Shown piece by piece: positions 37,794 to 46,918 of a stretch of 64,000 nucleotides of DNA. Below the pieces are notes generated by a model that saw only the letters and a list, made by a program, of their open reading frames with translations, was not told the DNA's origin and searched no databases. The translations under genes and the position numbers were made by a program. This DNA comes from Rhodococcus sp. UNC23MFCrub1.1 (lineage in GTDB: Bacteria; Actinomycetota; Actinomycetes; Mycobacteriales; Mycobacteriaceae), in assembly GCF_000686025.1 (NCBI RefSeq), contig NZ_JMLQ01000006.1:124001-188000 (forward strand), read 5' to 3'. Position 1 is the first letter of the stretch; the number at the start of each line of letters is the position of its first letter.

Positions 37794-40615
37794 TGGCGGC
37801 TCATTTCGATCTGCGCGTCGAGGCGCGCTCCGAGGCTTCGAAGGACGTCGAGAACCAGTCCGACGACGATGAGATAGACACCCAGGTCGAAGAACAGGGC
37901 GGTCACCATCTTGATGTCGCCGAGGATCGGGAGCGTCACCTCGAAGGTGGCGGACGACAGCACCGGTGCTCCGAGGAACAACGAGGCGAGGGCCGTACCG
38001 CCGGCGAACAGGAGGCCGATGCCGAGAATCTTCCCGGCGTCGAACGGCACCGTCTCGCCGAGCTCGTAGCGGCCACCGGCGAGGTAGCGCAGCACGAGGG
38101 CGAGGCCGGCGGTGAGTCCACCCGCGAAGCCGCCGCCGGGCGCGTTGTGGCCGGCGAAGAAGAAGTAGATGGACAGCATCATGACCGTCGGGAACACCAG
38201 GCGAGTGGTGATCTCGAGGACCAGGACGCGGTGCTTGGGGTCGATGAGATCGCTGCCGCTGAGCCACGTGATCTCGGACGCGACCTGCTGGCCGTCCATC
38301 GCCGACGGGGCGTCGGACACGCGCGGCGCACTGCCGAAGCGACGATTGCGGAACACCAGGCTGGCGACGCCGGTGGCCGCGACGAGCAGCACCGAGATCT
38401 CGCCGAGGGTGTCCCAGGCGCGGATGTCGACCAGGATCACGTTGACCACGTTGCTGCCGTCACCGAAGTTGTACGCGGCGTCCGGGAGCAACTCCGCGAT
38501 GGGGCGGGTGCTACGTGCGTTCATCGCGAACGCTCCCACCAGCGTGACCGTGATGCCGACGAGCACGGCCAGGGCAGCGCGTGCCGGCTTGCGGCCGAAC
38601 GCGCGCCCCTCGTCGATCTCCGCCGGCAGCTTGCGCAACACGAGAACGAACACGACCAGCGTGAGCGTCTCGACGAGGAACTGGGTCAGCGCGAGGTCAG
38701 GCGCACCGTGCACCGCGAACAGCACACCGCAGCCGTAGCCGGTGACACCGACGAGCAGCACCGCTGCCAGACGGTTCCTCATCACCACGGCGCCGATCGC
38801 GGCCGCGACCATGATGGCGCCCACGACGAGCTGGATCGGGGAGTCGGCGAGACGACTCTCGACGCCGGTACGGGTGTAGACGATCAGCGACACGAGCGGG
38901 AACAGAGCGAGGGTGGCGAGGATGGTCGCCTGCGTGCCGGGAAGCGAACCGCGCTGGGTGGTTCCGGTGAGGCGCAGCGACAGCAGGTCCATCAGGTAGA
39001 GGACGCGGTCGTACACCCGGTCGGCGTTCAGCGGCACGGCCGGGACCGTTCGCGCGATCGCCTTGTGCACTCGGTAGAGCAGGACGCCGACGAGGATGAC
39101 GACGACGGTCAGACCCAGCGGGAGGTTGACGCCGTGCCACAGCGCGAGGTGGTAGTCCTCCGCGCCGTAGGACGGCAGGGTCTTGCTGTACGGCGCGATC
39201 AGGGTGTCGACGACCGGCGCGGCGAGGCCGGCCACCAGTCCGAGGACGGCGAGCAGCACGGGCGGGAAAAGGAAGAACCATCCCGGTGTGTGCATCGAGG
39301 CGACGGCGGCGCTGGGCTGCCGCAGCTTCTTGCGACCGAAGGCGCCCCACACGAAGCGCAGGCTGTAGGCAACGGTCAGGATCGAGCCGACGACCATCGC
39401 GGCCAGCACCAGCACAGACGAGAGCGGACCCATCGCGTCCGAGTCGAGCGTCGACTCGAACGCGGTCTCCTTGCCGATGAAACCGAGGAACGGCGGAAGG
39501 CCCGCCATGCTCGCCGCTGCGATCACGGCCGTCGCGGCGAGAACGGGTGACCGGTCCCCGAGATGCGCGAGCTTGCGCACGTCGCGGGTGCCGGTCGAGT
39601 GGTCGATGATGCCCACCACCATGAACAGCGCGGCCTTGAAGAAGCCGTGGGCGAGGACCATCGCGAGGCCCGCGAGCATCGCCGTCCGCGAACCGATGCC
39701 GACGATGGCGACGAGGAAGCCGAGCTGGCTCACCGTGCCGAATGCGAGCACGAGCTTGAGGTCGTACGCACGCAGTGCGCGGTAGCCGCCGACGAGCATC
39801 GACGCCAGACCGAGCGTGAGGATGGTGAAGCGCCAGGGCCCGGCGTCGGCGAAGCCCGGTGCGAGACGCGCCACCAGGTAGATGCCGGCCTTGACCATCG
39901 CGGCGGCGTGCAGGTACCCGCTGACGGGTGTCGGCGCGGCCATGGCGCCGGGCAACCAGAAGTGCAGAGGAACGATGGCCGACTTGCTCAGCGCACCGAC
40001 CAGGACCAGGACCAGGGCGGTGCCCGCCAACCAGCCGCGCGGAGCCGCCTCGATGACGTCGGAGAGGTTGTAGCTGCCCACCGTCTGGCCCAGCACGATG
40101 ATGCCGACCAGCATGGCGAGACCGCCGGCCGTGGTGACCAGCAGAGCCTGCGTCGCGGCACGTCGACTCGAGGCGCGCTCGGCGTAGTGCCCGACCAACA
40201 GGAACGACAGCACCGTCGTCAATTCCCAGAAGATGTAGAGCATCAGCATGTTGTCGCTGGTGACCAGCGCGAACATGACACCGGCGAACGCGACGAGCTC
40301 CGCGGCGAAGATGCCCAGACGGGGCTCGTCGTCCTCGAAGTAGCGAGCGCAGTAGAGCAGGATCAGTGCGCCGATTCCGAGCACCAGCGTGGACATGACC
40401 GCGGCCAGGGAATCGAAGCGCAGATCGATGTTCATGGAGAGTCCGGGGACCCACTCGATGGACAGTCGCTGCTCGGTGTTCCAGTTCGCGGCCACCCAGA
40501 CGAGCGAGGCGGCCGGCACCGCGGCGAGCGGAAGAAAAGCCTGTCGTCCCCACAGGCGCACGAGAAGCGGCGCGATCAGCGCGGCCACCGTGTGGGCAAC
40601 GAGAATGGAAAGCAA
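37790..40615 (-). CDS. mnhA: Mrp Na+/H+ antiporter subunit A with fused subunit B
   Basis: 941 residues, over 20 membrane helices. Residues 1-about 770 are MrpA: NuoL-like, with FWELTTVLSFLLVGHY, LPGAMAAPTPVSGYLHAAAMVKAGIYL and GIIDHSTGTRD, plus the MrpA C-terminal domain (HGAPDLALTQFLVETLTLVVFVLVLRKLP). The last 170 residues are an MrpB domain (FFFAGHNAPGGGFAGGLTAGLALVLRYLAGG), so no separate mrpB exists. TTG 40615 is preferred: it has GGAG 6 nt upstream and matches the family start. GTG 40675 would lie at the predicted transcription start. Confidence 0.92.
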   Translation of the reverse strand: MLSILVAHTVAALIAPLLVRLWGRQAFLPLAAVPAASLVWVAANWNTEQRLSIEWVPGLSMNIDLRFDSLAAVMSTLVLGIGALILLYCARYFEDDEPRLGIFAAELVAFAGVMFALVTSDNMLMLYIFWELTTVLSFLLVGHYAERASSRRAATQALLVTTAGGLAMLVGIIVLGQTVGSYNLSDVIEAAPRGWLAGTALVLVLVGALSKSAIVPLHFWLPGAMAAPTPVSGYLHAAAMVKAGIYLVARLAPGFADAGPWRFTILTLGLASMLVGGYRALRAYDLKLVLAFGTVSQLGFLVAIVGIGSRTAMLAGLAMVLAHGFFKAALFMVVGIIDHSTGTRDVRKLAHLGDRSPVLAATAVIAAASMAGLPPFLGFIGKETAFESTLDSDAMGPLSSVLVLAAMVVGSILTVAYSLRFVWGAFGRKKLRQPSAAVASMHTPGWFFLFPPVLLAVLGLVAGLAAPVVDTLIAPYSKTLPSYGAEDYHLALWHGVNLPLGLTVVVILVGVLLYRVHKAIARTVPAVPLNADRVYDRVLYLMDLLSLRLTGTTQRGSLPGTQATILATLALFPLVSLIVYTRTGVESRLADSPIQLVVGAIMVAAAIGAVVMRNRLAAVLLVGVTGYGCGVLFAVHGAPDLALTQFLVETLTLVVFVLVLRKLPAEIDEGRAFGRKPARAALAVLVGITVTLVGAFAMNARSTRPIAELLPDAAYNFGDGSNVVNVILVDIRAWDTLGEISVLLVAATGVASLVFRNRRFGSAPRVSDAPSAMDGQQVASEITWLSGSDLIDPKHRVLVLEITTRLVFPTVMMLSIYFFFAGHNAPGGGFAGGLTAGLALVLRYLAGGRYELGETVPFDAGKILGIGLLFAGGTALASLFLGAPVLSSATFEVTLPILGDIKMVTALFFDLGVYLIVVGLVLDVLRSLGARLDAQIEMSRQ

Positions 40616-40678
40616 GAGGCACTCCGTCGTGGACGTCGGGGCGGCGGGGTGTCGGACGCACGAGACGTCGTCCACTCC

Positions 40679-40684
40679 ATACTA
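40679..40684 (-). promoter_or_regulatory. -10 hexamer of the Mrp operon
   Basis: TAGTAT on the minus strand. The start of transcription would be near 40672, giving a leader of about 57 nt before TTG 40615. Confidence 0.4.
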
Positions 40685-40735
40685 CCGGTGCGGGTCCACG
40701 CCCTCGCGGTCAGCGATACCCACCCCCGGTACGGG

Positions 40736-40741
40736 TATGGT
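40736..40741 (+). promoter_or_regulatory. -10 hexamer of the Nudix gene
   Basis: TATGGT, nine bases before ATG 40751; a very short leader or none. Confidence 0.35.
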
Positions 40742-40750
40742 CACCGGGCG

Positions 40751-41161
40751 ATGACCGAACCACTGCGCACCGCCGCCCTCGCCCTCGTCCGTGACGGCCG
40801 GATGCTGCAGGCCCGGTCGGTCGGCAAGCGTGCGTTCTACATGGTCGGCGGCAAGATCGATCCCGGTGAGACACCACTCCAGGCGCTGCACCGCGAGGTG
40901 CGAGAGGAACTGGGCGTCGACGTCGTCGAGTCGTCGGTGCACCTGCTGTGCGTGGTCGAGTGCCCGGCGTTCGGCGACCCCCTCGGCCGTGATCTGCACA
41001 TGACGTGCTTCTCCGCCGACCTCACCGGCGAACCTCGGGCCACCAGCGAGATCGCTGATCTGCGGTGGTTCACCGTCGCCGAGTACGCCGCCATGCCGGA
41101 TGTCGCGCCGGGATCGATGCGCGTCTTCCGGCACCTCCAGGCGCAGGGCCTGGTGATCTGA
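40751..41161 (+). CDS. Nudix hydrolase
   Basis: 136 residues, compact MutT size. The Nudix box at about 34-56 (GGKIDPGETPLQALHREVREELGV) is a perfect fit with all metal-binding glutamates. It should hydrolyse a nucleoside diphosphate linked to another group; the substrate cannot be assigned. FSADLTGEPRATSEIADLRWFTVAEYAAMPD resembles Nudix proteins annotated as 8-oxo-dGTP or NTP pyrophosphohydrolases. Divergent from the Mrp operon and convergent with the membrane-protein pair. Confidence 0.87.
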   Translation: MTEPLRTAALALVRDGRMLQARSVGKRAFYMVGGKIDPGETPLQALHREVREELGVDVVESSVHLLCVVECPAFGDPLGRDLHMTCFSADLTGEPRATSEIADLRWFTVAEYAAMPDVAPGSMRVFRHLQAQGLVI

Positions 41162-41172
41162 GGAACCCGTGC

Positions 41173-42585
41173 TCACGCATGGGGTGCAGGGGGCTCGGAG
41201 TCCGGCTCGGGGGCATCTGTGCGCCGGGACAGCCACACGATGCGCAGCGTGCAGAGCGCGGCGACCCCGAGCAGGAGGTAGGCGGAGGTGAGGTCGGTGG
41301 ACGTGTACTCGGCCATGACAGTGTCGAGGTCGCCGATCACCGACAGGCTCCCCGTGTACGCGTCGCCGGTGGGCTGGTCGGACCCGATCGACAGCTGATT
41401 CAGCCACTCGGGGTCGAGTGTCTGCGCCGGTACCGGCGCCGCCGCAGCGACGAGGATCGCGAGCCCGGGCAGCGCCGCCGCCAATGGCCGCACCGTCGCG
41501 TGCGGATCCGCGGTGACGGCGGTCAGGGCGATCGGAACGAGCGCGGCCACCACCCCGAGTGCTGCCGCCGACACCTCGTCGACGCTCACGAGGGCAGCGC
41601 CCATCGGCAGCGCGGTGAGTGCCAGGGCGGTGAGCCACGACGTGATGCGTCCGACCGGGAGCCGCCAGGCCAGGACGGCGCCGAGGACCAGTCCGCCCAC
41701 GCCCACCACGGTGAGCAGCCGGGAGTCGAGCAGGGTGCGGGCGCCCACGTTCCACATCGCGACGGCAGAGGCGGTGACGAGGATCGCGACCAGCACCGTT
41801 CGTGCGTCGGCCGACTCCCACCGTGCGGCGACGCGGTCCACGACGACGAGCGCCACGATCAGCACGACGATCGCCTTCCACAGTGCGTACTCGCCGGTGC
41901 CGACGATCTCGACACCCACGCGGCAGACGGCGGCGACGATCACCGCGTAGACGGTGAGCCGCACCAGTTCGCGAGCGGTCGGGTCCTCGTCGGGATCGGC
42001 GGCCGGTCGATGCAGAACGGCGGCGACGATGCACGCCGTGAACGCGGAGCCGATCAACCACCAGGCCGGTTCGCCGAACACACTGGTGCTGTCGAGACGC
42101 GTCGCCACGAAGGCGGCGGACGCGGCGGTCGTTCCGACGGAGGCGAGCAGCGTTCCGCCGAGCACGCCGGTCGCGAGGGCCACCCATCCGGCGGCGGATC
42201 GCCGGGTGGCGTGCAGGACGAGGCCGACCAGGACGCCGGCCACGCACGACTTGAGAATGTGCAGTGCGGTGAAGACGGCCAGGCTCGCCGCATCGGGAAT
42301 CGCCACCTTGGTGAAGGCGAGCACCACGACCAGCAGGGCCGCACACACCCAGGGGGCGATGCGTGTCGGCATCCGCAGTCCGACGGCCAGCGCGACGGTG
42401 ACCACCACCAGCACCTGCCCGACCACGGTGGCGGTGGACTGGGTGGACGACCACCCGATCAGATCGTCGACGGTGGCCGCGAACGGCCACGTGTCGCTGC
42501 GGGGGCCGGACCACGCGAGAGCGCCGAGAGCTCCGACGAGCGCGGCTGCGAGGAGGGAGGCGGCGAGGGCGATGTGGTGTCTCAC
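41173..42585 (-). CDS. Polytopic membrane protein of unknown function
   Basis: 470 residues with about 12 predicted membrane segments and a loop of about 50 residues before the last segment (PEWLNQLSIGSDQPTGDAYTGSLSVIGDLDTVMAEYTSTD), probably extracellular. I recognise no family. Short conserved-looking spots are HILKSCVAGVLVGLVLHATRR and LRIVWLSRRTD at the C-terminus. GTG 42585 overlaps the stop of the upstream membrane gene, so the two are coupled and probably form a complex or act in one pathway. Confidence 0.65.
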   Translation of the reverse strand: MRHHIALAASLLAAALVGALGALAWSGPRSDTWPFAATVDDLIGWSSTQSTATVVGQVLVVVTVALAVGLRMPTRIAPWVCAALLVVVLAFTKVAIPDAASLAVFTALHILKSCVAGVLVGLVLHATRRSAAGWVALATGVLGGTLLASVGTTAASAAFVATRLDSTSVFGEPAWWLIGSAFTACIVAAVLHRPAADPDEDPTARELVRLTVYAVIVAAVCRVGVEIVGTGEYALWKAIVVLIVALVVVDRVAARWESADARTVLVAILVTASAVAMWNVGARTLLDSRLLTVVGVGGLVLGAVLAWRLPVGRITSWLTALALTALPMGAALVSVDEVSAAALGVVAALVPIALTAVTADPHATVRPLAAALPGLAILVAAAAPVPAQTLDPEWLNQLSIGSDQPTGDAYTGSLSVIGDLDTVMAEYTSTDLTSAYLLLGVAALCTLRIVWLSRRTDAPEPDSEPPAPHA

Positions 42586-43832
42586 CCGCGGCGCCGTCGG
42601 ATCAGTTCGGCGCCGACGGCGCACAGAGCGAGGCAGGTCACCGTCACCAGTGTCCCTGCCGTGGGCTCGGTGAGGGTGACGGACCCCGACTGCAGGGTGA
42701 GGGGCGTGTACGCCGTCCAGCCGAAGTCCGCCGAGATCGGGGACGAGGGCATGGTCGTCAGAGCGAGGGGGACGAGCAGGCCGGCGCCGACAACAGCGGC
42801 GGGTGACGGCACGTCGACGGACGCGGCGCCGGCCCCGACGACGGCGCCGGTCGCGAGCGCCGCGGCGATGACGGCCACCCCGGAGGAGGACGTCCCGAGG
42901 TGGATCGCCGCCACCACGGCCGCGCAGCACAGGATGGCCAGCGGTGTGCCCACCGTGGGTCGTGCACGGGCGCCTGCCGCGGCGCCCACCGCGCAGGCGA
43001 GTGCGACACCGACGACGAGGAGAAGGGGGAGGGCCGTGGTGCCTGCCGTCGTGAGGACGACGACGGAGGCCGGCCGCGTCGACAACCACAGCACGGTGCC
43101 CGCGACGACGAGGACGCCGCCGCTCGGCAGTGCCAGAGCGACACCGACGAGCACCAGCGTGACGACGATCGTCGACACCGACCACGCGGCCGTCGTGGTC
43201 ACCGCGCCCAGCCCGGCTGCTCCGGCGGCGGCCGTCAGGTTCGTGACCAGCACCGGGACGAGTCCGACGAGGGCGACGATCACTGCCGTCAGGGCGGTGC
43301 GAGTCGAGGAACTCCGGGACGAGCGCTGCGTCCTCGACTGCAGACCGATCGCGAGCACTGTCACCACCATCGCGGCGACGAGTGCGATGGTGCGGGACGT
43401 CGTCGTGTCGGTGTCGACGTAGGAGGCGTAGCGCCGCGGTATCGCGACGACGGTGATGCTCAGGACCAGAGAGACGGTCGACGCGACTCCGAACGCGGCG
43501 ACCCACAGGCGTCGGACCGAGGCGAGGACCGCGAGCACGCCGAGGACGACGCCACTGCCGAGCGCCCCCAGCAGGGACAGGGCGGCCGAGGATCCGAGAG
43601 TGCCCAGAACCAGCGCTGCGCCGCCGACGGCAGCGAGGACCGCGGGTGCGGCTCTGCTCGATCGTCCCGTGAGCAGCGCGGCCACGGCCACGGCTGCCAC
43701 CACCGCTGCGGGGCCGTTGCCGGTGTCGGCGACGAGATCGGGCGACGTCACGGCATGCACGGCGGTGCCCGCACCGACGACGAGGGCGATCGGCGTCGAC
43801 ACGGCGTCGAGACGTCCACCGGATGCGCTCAC
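42582..43832 (-). CDS. Polytopic membrane protein of unknown function
   Basis: 416 residues, Ala/Val-rich, about 12 membrane segments; no family recognised. An internal soluble patch AIPRRYASYVDTDTTTSRT and a short loop SPISADFGWTAYTPLTLQSG near the end are probably extracellular. GTG 43832 stands 6 nt after TAGGTT (leaderless spacing). First of a two-gene operon with the 470-residue membrane protein. The similar size and topology of the two suggest an ancient duplication, which needs alignment to test. Confidence 0.62.
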   Translation of the reverse strand: MSASGGRLDAVSTPIALVVGAGTAVHAVTSPDLVADTGNGPAAVVAAVAVAALLTGRSSRAAPAVLAAVGGAALVLGTLGSSAALSLLGALGSGVVLGVLAVLASVRRLWVAAFGVASTVSLVLSITVVAIPRRYASYVDTDTTTSRTIALVAAMVVTVLAIGLQSRTQRSSRSSSTRTALTAVIVALVGLVPVLVTNLTAAAGAAGLGAVTTTAAWSVSTIVVTLVLVGVALALPSGGVLVVAGTVLWLSTRPASVVVLTTAGTTALPLLLVVGVALACAVGAAAGARARPTVGTPLAILCCAAVVAAIHLGTSSSGVAVIAAALATGAVVGAGAASVDVPSPAAVVGAGLLVPLALTTMPSSPISADFGWTAYTPLTLQSGSVTLTEPTAGTLVTVTCLALCAVGAELIRRRRG

Positions 43833-43838
43833 GCGGCG

Positions 43839-43844
43839 AACCTA
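43839..43844 (-). promoter_or_regulatory. -10 hexamer of the membrane-protein pair
   Basis: TAGGTT on the minus strand, exactly six bases before GTG 43832. Confidence 0.45.
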
Positions 43845-43899
43845 TCGGTCTTCATCCGGTTTCGGGAATCGACAGCGGCCCCCCTCGGTTGCCCCGAGC

Positions 43900-44649
43900 A
43901 TGACACTCGCAACGAAGGCCACGACCCTCCTCGAACTGCACGTCCCCGGAAACCCGGTGATCCTTCCGACCGTCTGGGACGCCTGGTCGGCGAACCTCGC
44001 GGTGAGCGCGGGTTTCACTGCCCTGACCGTCGGCTCGCACCCGGTGTCCGACTCGATCGGCAAGCCGGACAACGAGGGCATCACCTTCGACGAGTTGCTC
44101 ACTCGCATCCGCCAGATCACTGCCGCCGTCGACGTGCCGATCTCCGTCGACATCGAGTCGGGCTACGGCGAGGACCCGAAGCGTCTCATCGAGGGACTGA
44201 TCGACGCGGGTGCGGTGGGCCTGAACATCGAGGACACCGTGCACAGCGAGGGCGGCCGTCTGCGTGAGGCGCAGGAGCACGCCGACTTCGTCGGTGCACT
44301 GCGCGCAGCCTCGGATGCCACCGACGTCCACGTGGTGATCAATGCCCGTACCGACCTCTTCGTCAAGCAGATCGGTGACGAGAACGATCGCGTGGATCGC
44401 GCCATCGCCCGCCTGAAGCTGGCGGCCGCTGCCGGTGCCGACGTGCTCTACCCGGTCGGCTTCCACAGCGACGACGATCAGAAGCGACTCACCGCGGAGC
44501 TCCCGTTGCCGGTCAACGCCATCGGCCACCCGGTGAAGAACTCGAAGTCCGCCCTCGCGCAGCTGGGTGTCGGCCGTGTCAGCTTCGGCCCGATCTTCCA
44601 GATGGTGCTCGCCGAGCGCGCGAACGAGGTGCTCGCCGACTGGGCGTGA
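43900..44649 (+). CDS. Isocitrate lyase/PEP mutase family protein
   Basis: 249 residues, TIM-barrel of the ICL/PEPM superfamily. PTVWDAWSANLAVSAGFTALTVGS, VPISVDIESGYGEDP (metal-binding Asp and Glu), GAVGLNIEDT and INARTDLFV are typical. The KKCGH loop of true isocitrate lyase is absent, so it is more likely an oxaloacetate decarboxylase, carboxyphosphonoenolpyruvate-type or methylisocitrate-like lyase; I cannot choose. ATG 43900 fits the family start. Only one base separates its stop from that of the convergent AAA gene. Confidence 0.85.
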   Translation: MTLATKATTLLELHVPGNPVILPTVWDAWSANLAVSAGFTALTVGSHPVSDSIGKPDNEGITFDELLTRIRQITAAVDVPISVDIESGYGEDPKRLIEGLIDAGAVGLNIEDTVHSEGGRLREAQEHADFVGALRAASDATDVHVVINARTDLFVKQIGDENDRVDRAIARLKLAAAAGADVLYPVGFHSDDDQKRLTAELPLPVNAIGHPVKNSKSALAQLGVGRVSFGPIFQMVLAERANEVLADWA

Positions 44650-44650
44650 C

Positions 44651-46843
44651 CTAATCCCTCGTGCTGTAGGCCTCGAGAGCGGCCACCTGCACCGGATCGA
44701 GTGACGGCCGGACGGCGTCGCGCGCAGTCGCGACGTCGTCCGCTGTCACGACGGCGGTGTCGACGTCGCGGCGCATCGCGGCGAGAGCCGCCTCGCGCAG
44801 CAGTGCCGCACAGTCCGCGGCGGAGTACCCGTCGAGATCCTCGGCCAGAGAGTCGAGATCGACGTCGTCCGCCAGCGGCACCGAGGCTCCGGCCGTCGCG
44901 AGGATCGCGCGACGCGCCTCGGCGTCGGGCGGCGGTACGAACACCAACTTCTCCAGTCGTCCGGGCCTCAGCAGTGCCGGGTCGATGAGCTCGGGCCTGT
45001 TGGTCGCGCCGAGGATCACGACATCCTGCAGCGGCTCGACACCGTCCATCTCCGTGAGCAACGCGGCCACCACGCGATCGCCGACGCCGGAATCGCTGCT
45101 CTGCCCGCGGCGCGGTGCCAGGGCGTCGACCTCGTCGAGAAAGATGAGCGACGGTGCCGAGTCTCGTGCTCGCCGGAACAGTTCGCGGACGGCCTTCTCC
45201 GACGAGCCGACCCACTTGTCCATCAACTCCGCGCCTTTGACGGCGTGCACGCTGAGTTGCCCCGAGCTGGCGAGTGCCCGGACGACGAACGTCTTGCCGC
45301 ACCCCGGCGGGCCGTAGAGCAACACGCCCCGCGGCGGCTCGACACCGAGCCGCGCGAAGGAGTCGGGATGGCGTAGCGGCCACAACACCGCTTCGGTCAG
45401 CGCCCGCTTCGTCTCCACCATGTCGCCGACGTCGTCGAGGGTCAGGCTGCCGACCGCGAGTTCCTCGGTGCCCGACCGGGAGAGTGGCCGGATGACCGAC
45501 AAGGCCCCGACCAGATCGTCCTGTGTGAGAACGGGCTCGGCCGAGTCCCGGTGGGCACGCACCGCGGCCCGGACGGCTGCCTCCCGGCACAGGGCTGCGA
45601 GGTCCGCGACGACGAATCCGGGTGTGCGCAGGGCGATCTCGGCAGGGGTGATCTTCCGGGTCGGAACATCACGTAGCAGCGCCTCGAGCAACGCGGCGCG
45701 CTCGACCGACCCCGGAAGCGGGAGTGCGAGCTCGCGATCGCACAGATCAGGTCCGCGCAGACGCGGATCAGCGGCGTCCGGCCGTGACGTCGTGCAGATC
45801 AGGACGGTTCCCGGTGTCTGCACCACCTGTCGCAGGCGATCGAGGACGAGAGTCGACACCGGATCCGCCGCAGAGCCCCGTCCGTCGGCGGACAGGGGGA
45901 GCAGCGCATCCACGTTACCGACGAGAAGCACTGCACCGGTGGGACTGTCGGTCAGTCGATCGGCCGCGGCGACCACTGCGGCCAACCGGTCCTCGGGGGC
46001 GAGCGACCCGACCGACGGACCGTCGATCTCCACCAGCCTGCGACCGGCGGCGACGGCGCGGACGAAGGTGGACTTGCCCACGCCGCCCGGCCCGGTGACC
46101 AGGACGCCGAGCTGGGCCGACGCGCCGAGAGTGCGGAGCAGCTCGGGGCGATCGAGCGAGAGTTCGAGCCACTCCGTCAGTTTCGCCGCCTGGTCGCGTA
46201 CACCGACCAGGTCGTCCACCGGAATCACGGGCTGGGGCGGAGCCTCGACGGGGCGGGGTGTCGCGCGGTCGTTCGACTGTCCGCGGGCAGCGGCGCCGCG
46301 CGTCACGGCCGTCGTGGGCTGGATGCTGACGATGCCGGCCGGGTCGGTCGACGTGACGGTGAGCAGTTCGGTGGTCCACGCGACACCGACCGTGCGCGAG
46401 AGCGTCTGCGAGACCGACGCGGTGGAGGTGCCCGGCCCCAGGTCGCGGGGCAGGAGCGACACGGCGTCGCCCGCGACGACCACCTTTCCCAGCAGTGCTC
46501 GGCGCAGCGTCGCGTCGTCGAGCGCGGTGGTCGTCGCGGATCCGTGCACCAGGACGGTGCGTGCCGCCTGCACCGAGACGGGAGCGACGACGACCGACGC
46601 GTTCTCCGTCAGTCCCGCGTTCGACATCGTCACGTCGTCGAGCAGCACGGTCCCCGTGGGCGTTCCGGCCGGTGCCTGTGCCACCACGGTGGCGGTACGC
46701 CTCGCGCCGATCAACTCGACGGCGTCCCACTCGCGCAGTCCGAGCGCGGTGAGCACCTCCGCGTGCACACGGACCACCCCGCGGCGGGCATCGGCGGCGG
46801 AGGTGGTGAGGCGAACGGTCAGGGCGAGATCGGGGGTGCTCAC
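44651..46843 (-). CDS. Tandem AAA ATPase, CDC48-like (Rv0435c-like)
   Basis: 730 residues: an N-terminal double-psi-barrel-like domain (about 1-180), then two AAA modules. D1 has Walker A GPGGVGKST (251-259) but its Walker B reads LLVGNVDALL without the Asp-Glu pair, so it probably binds but does not hydrolyse ATP. D2 is complete: GPPGCGKT (511-518), FLDEVDAL (D570, E571) and GATNRPELIDPALLRPGRLE. The pore residues KWVGSSEK fit a p97/Msp1-like unfoldase. Start GTG 46843 is 6 nt after TAGGCT. Next to pssA-psd, as in M. tuberculosis Rv0435c-Rv0437c. Confidence 0.9.
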   Translation of the reverse strand: MSTPDLALTVRLTTSAADARRGVVRVHAEVLTALGLREWDAVELIGARRTATVVAQAPAGTPTGTVLLDDVTMSNAGLTENASVVVAPVSVQAARTVLVHGSATTTALDDATLRRALLGKVVVAGDAVSLLPRDLGPGTSTASVSQTLSRTVGVAWTTELLTVTSTDPAGIVSIQPTTAVTRGAAARGQSNDRATPRPVEAPPQPVIPVDDLVGVRDQAAKLTEWLELSLDRPELLRTLGASAQLGVLVTGPGGVGKSTFVRAVAAGRRLVEIDGPSVGSLAPEDRLAAVVAAADRLTDSPTGAVLLVGNVDALLPLSADGRGSAADPVSTLVLDRLRQVVQTPGTVLICTTSRPDAADPRLRGPDLCDRELALPLPGSVERAALLEALLRDVPTRKITPAEIALRTPGFVVADLAALCREAAVRAAVRAHRDSAEPVLTQDDLVGALSVIRPLSRSGTEELAVGSLTLDDVGDMVETKRALTEAVLWPLRHPDSFARLGVEPPRGVLLYGPPGCGKTFVVRALASSGQLSVHAVKGAELMDKWVGSSEKAVRELFRRARDSAPSLIFLDEVDALAPRRGQSSDSGVGDRVVAALLTEMDGVEPLQDVVILGATNRPELIDPALLRPGRLEKLVFVPPPDAEARRAILATAGASVPLADDVDLDSLAEDLDGYSAADCAALLREAALAAMRRDVDTAVVTADDVATARDAVRPSLDPVQVAALEAYSTRD

Positions 46844-46849
46844 TCCCCG

Positions 46850-46855
46850 AGCCTA
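46850..46855 (-). promoter_or_regulatory. -10 hexamer of the AAA ATPase gene
   Basis: TAGGCT on the minus strand, six bases before GTG 46843. Confidence 0.45.
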
Positions 46856-46906
46856 TCGAGCCGACCGGCCCGGGCTCTCGCTCCAGCGTGTGCAGCCTGG
46901 CCCGTT

Positions 46907-46912
46907 TATGCT
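46907..46912 (+). promoter_or_regulatory. -10 hexamer of the amidotransferase gene
   Basis: TATGCT, six bases before ATG 46919. Divergent from the AAA promoter 50 bp away. Confidence 0.45.
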
Positions 46913-46918
46913 GCGCGC

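Noticed and set aside
38147-39550. Long plus-strand open frame opposite mnhA
   Set aside because: Composition is Arg/Glu/His/Gln-rich with no motif; it is an antisense shadow of a high-GC gene. The same holds for other long frames opposite MFS, pknG and the membrane-protein pair.
40616-40675. GTG 40675 as mnhA start
   Set aside because: It lies 3 nt after the TAGTAT -10 hexamer, so it would be at or upstream of the transcription start; the added 20 residues are not family-like.
43900-44649. Naming the ICL-family protein isocitrate lyase or prpB
   Set aside because: The catalytic KKCGH loop is absent and the length is short; the superfamily holds several lyases and decarboxylases.
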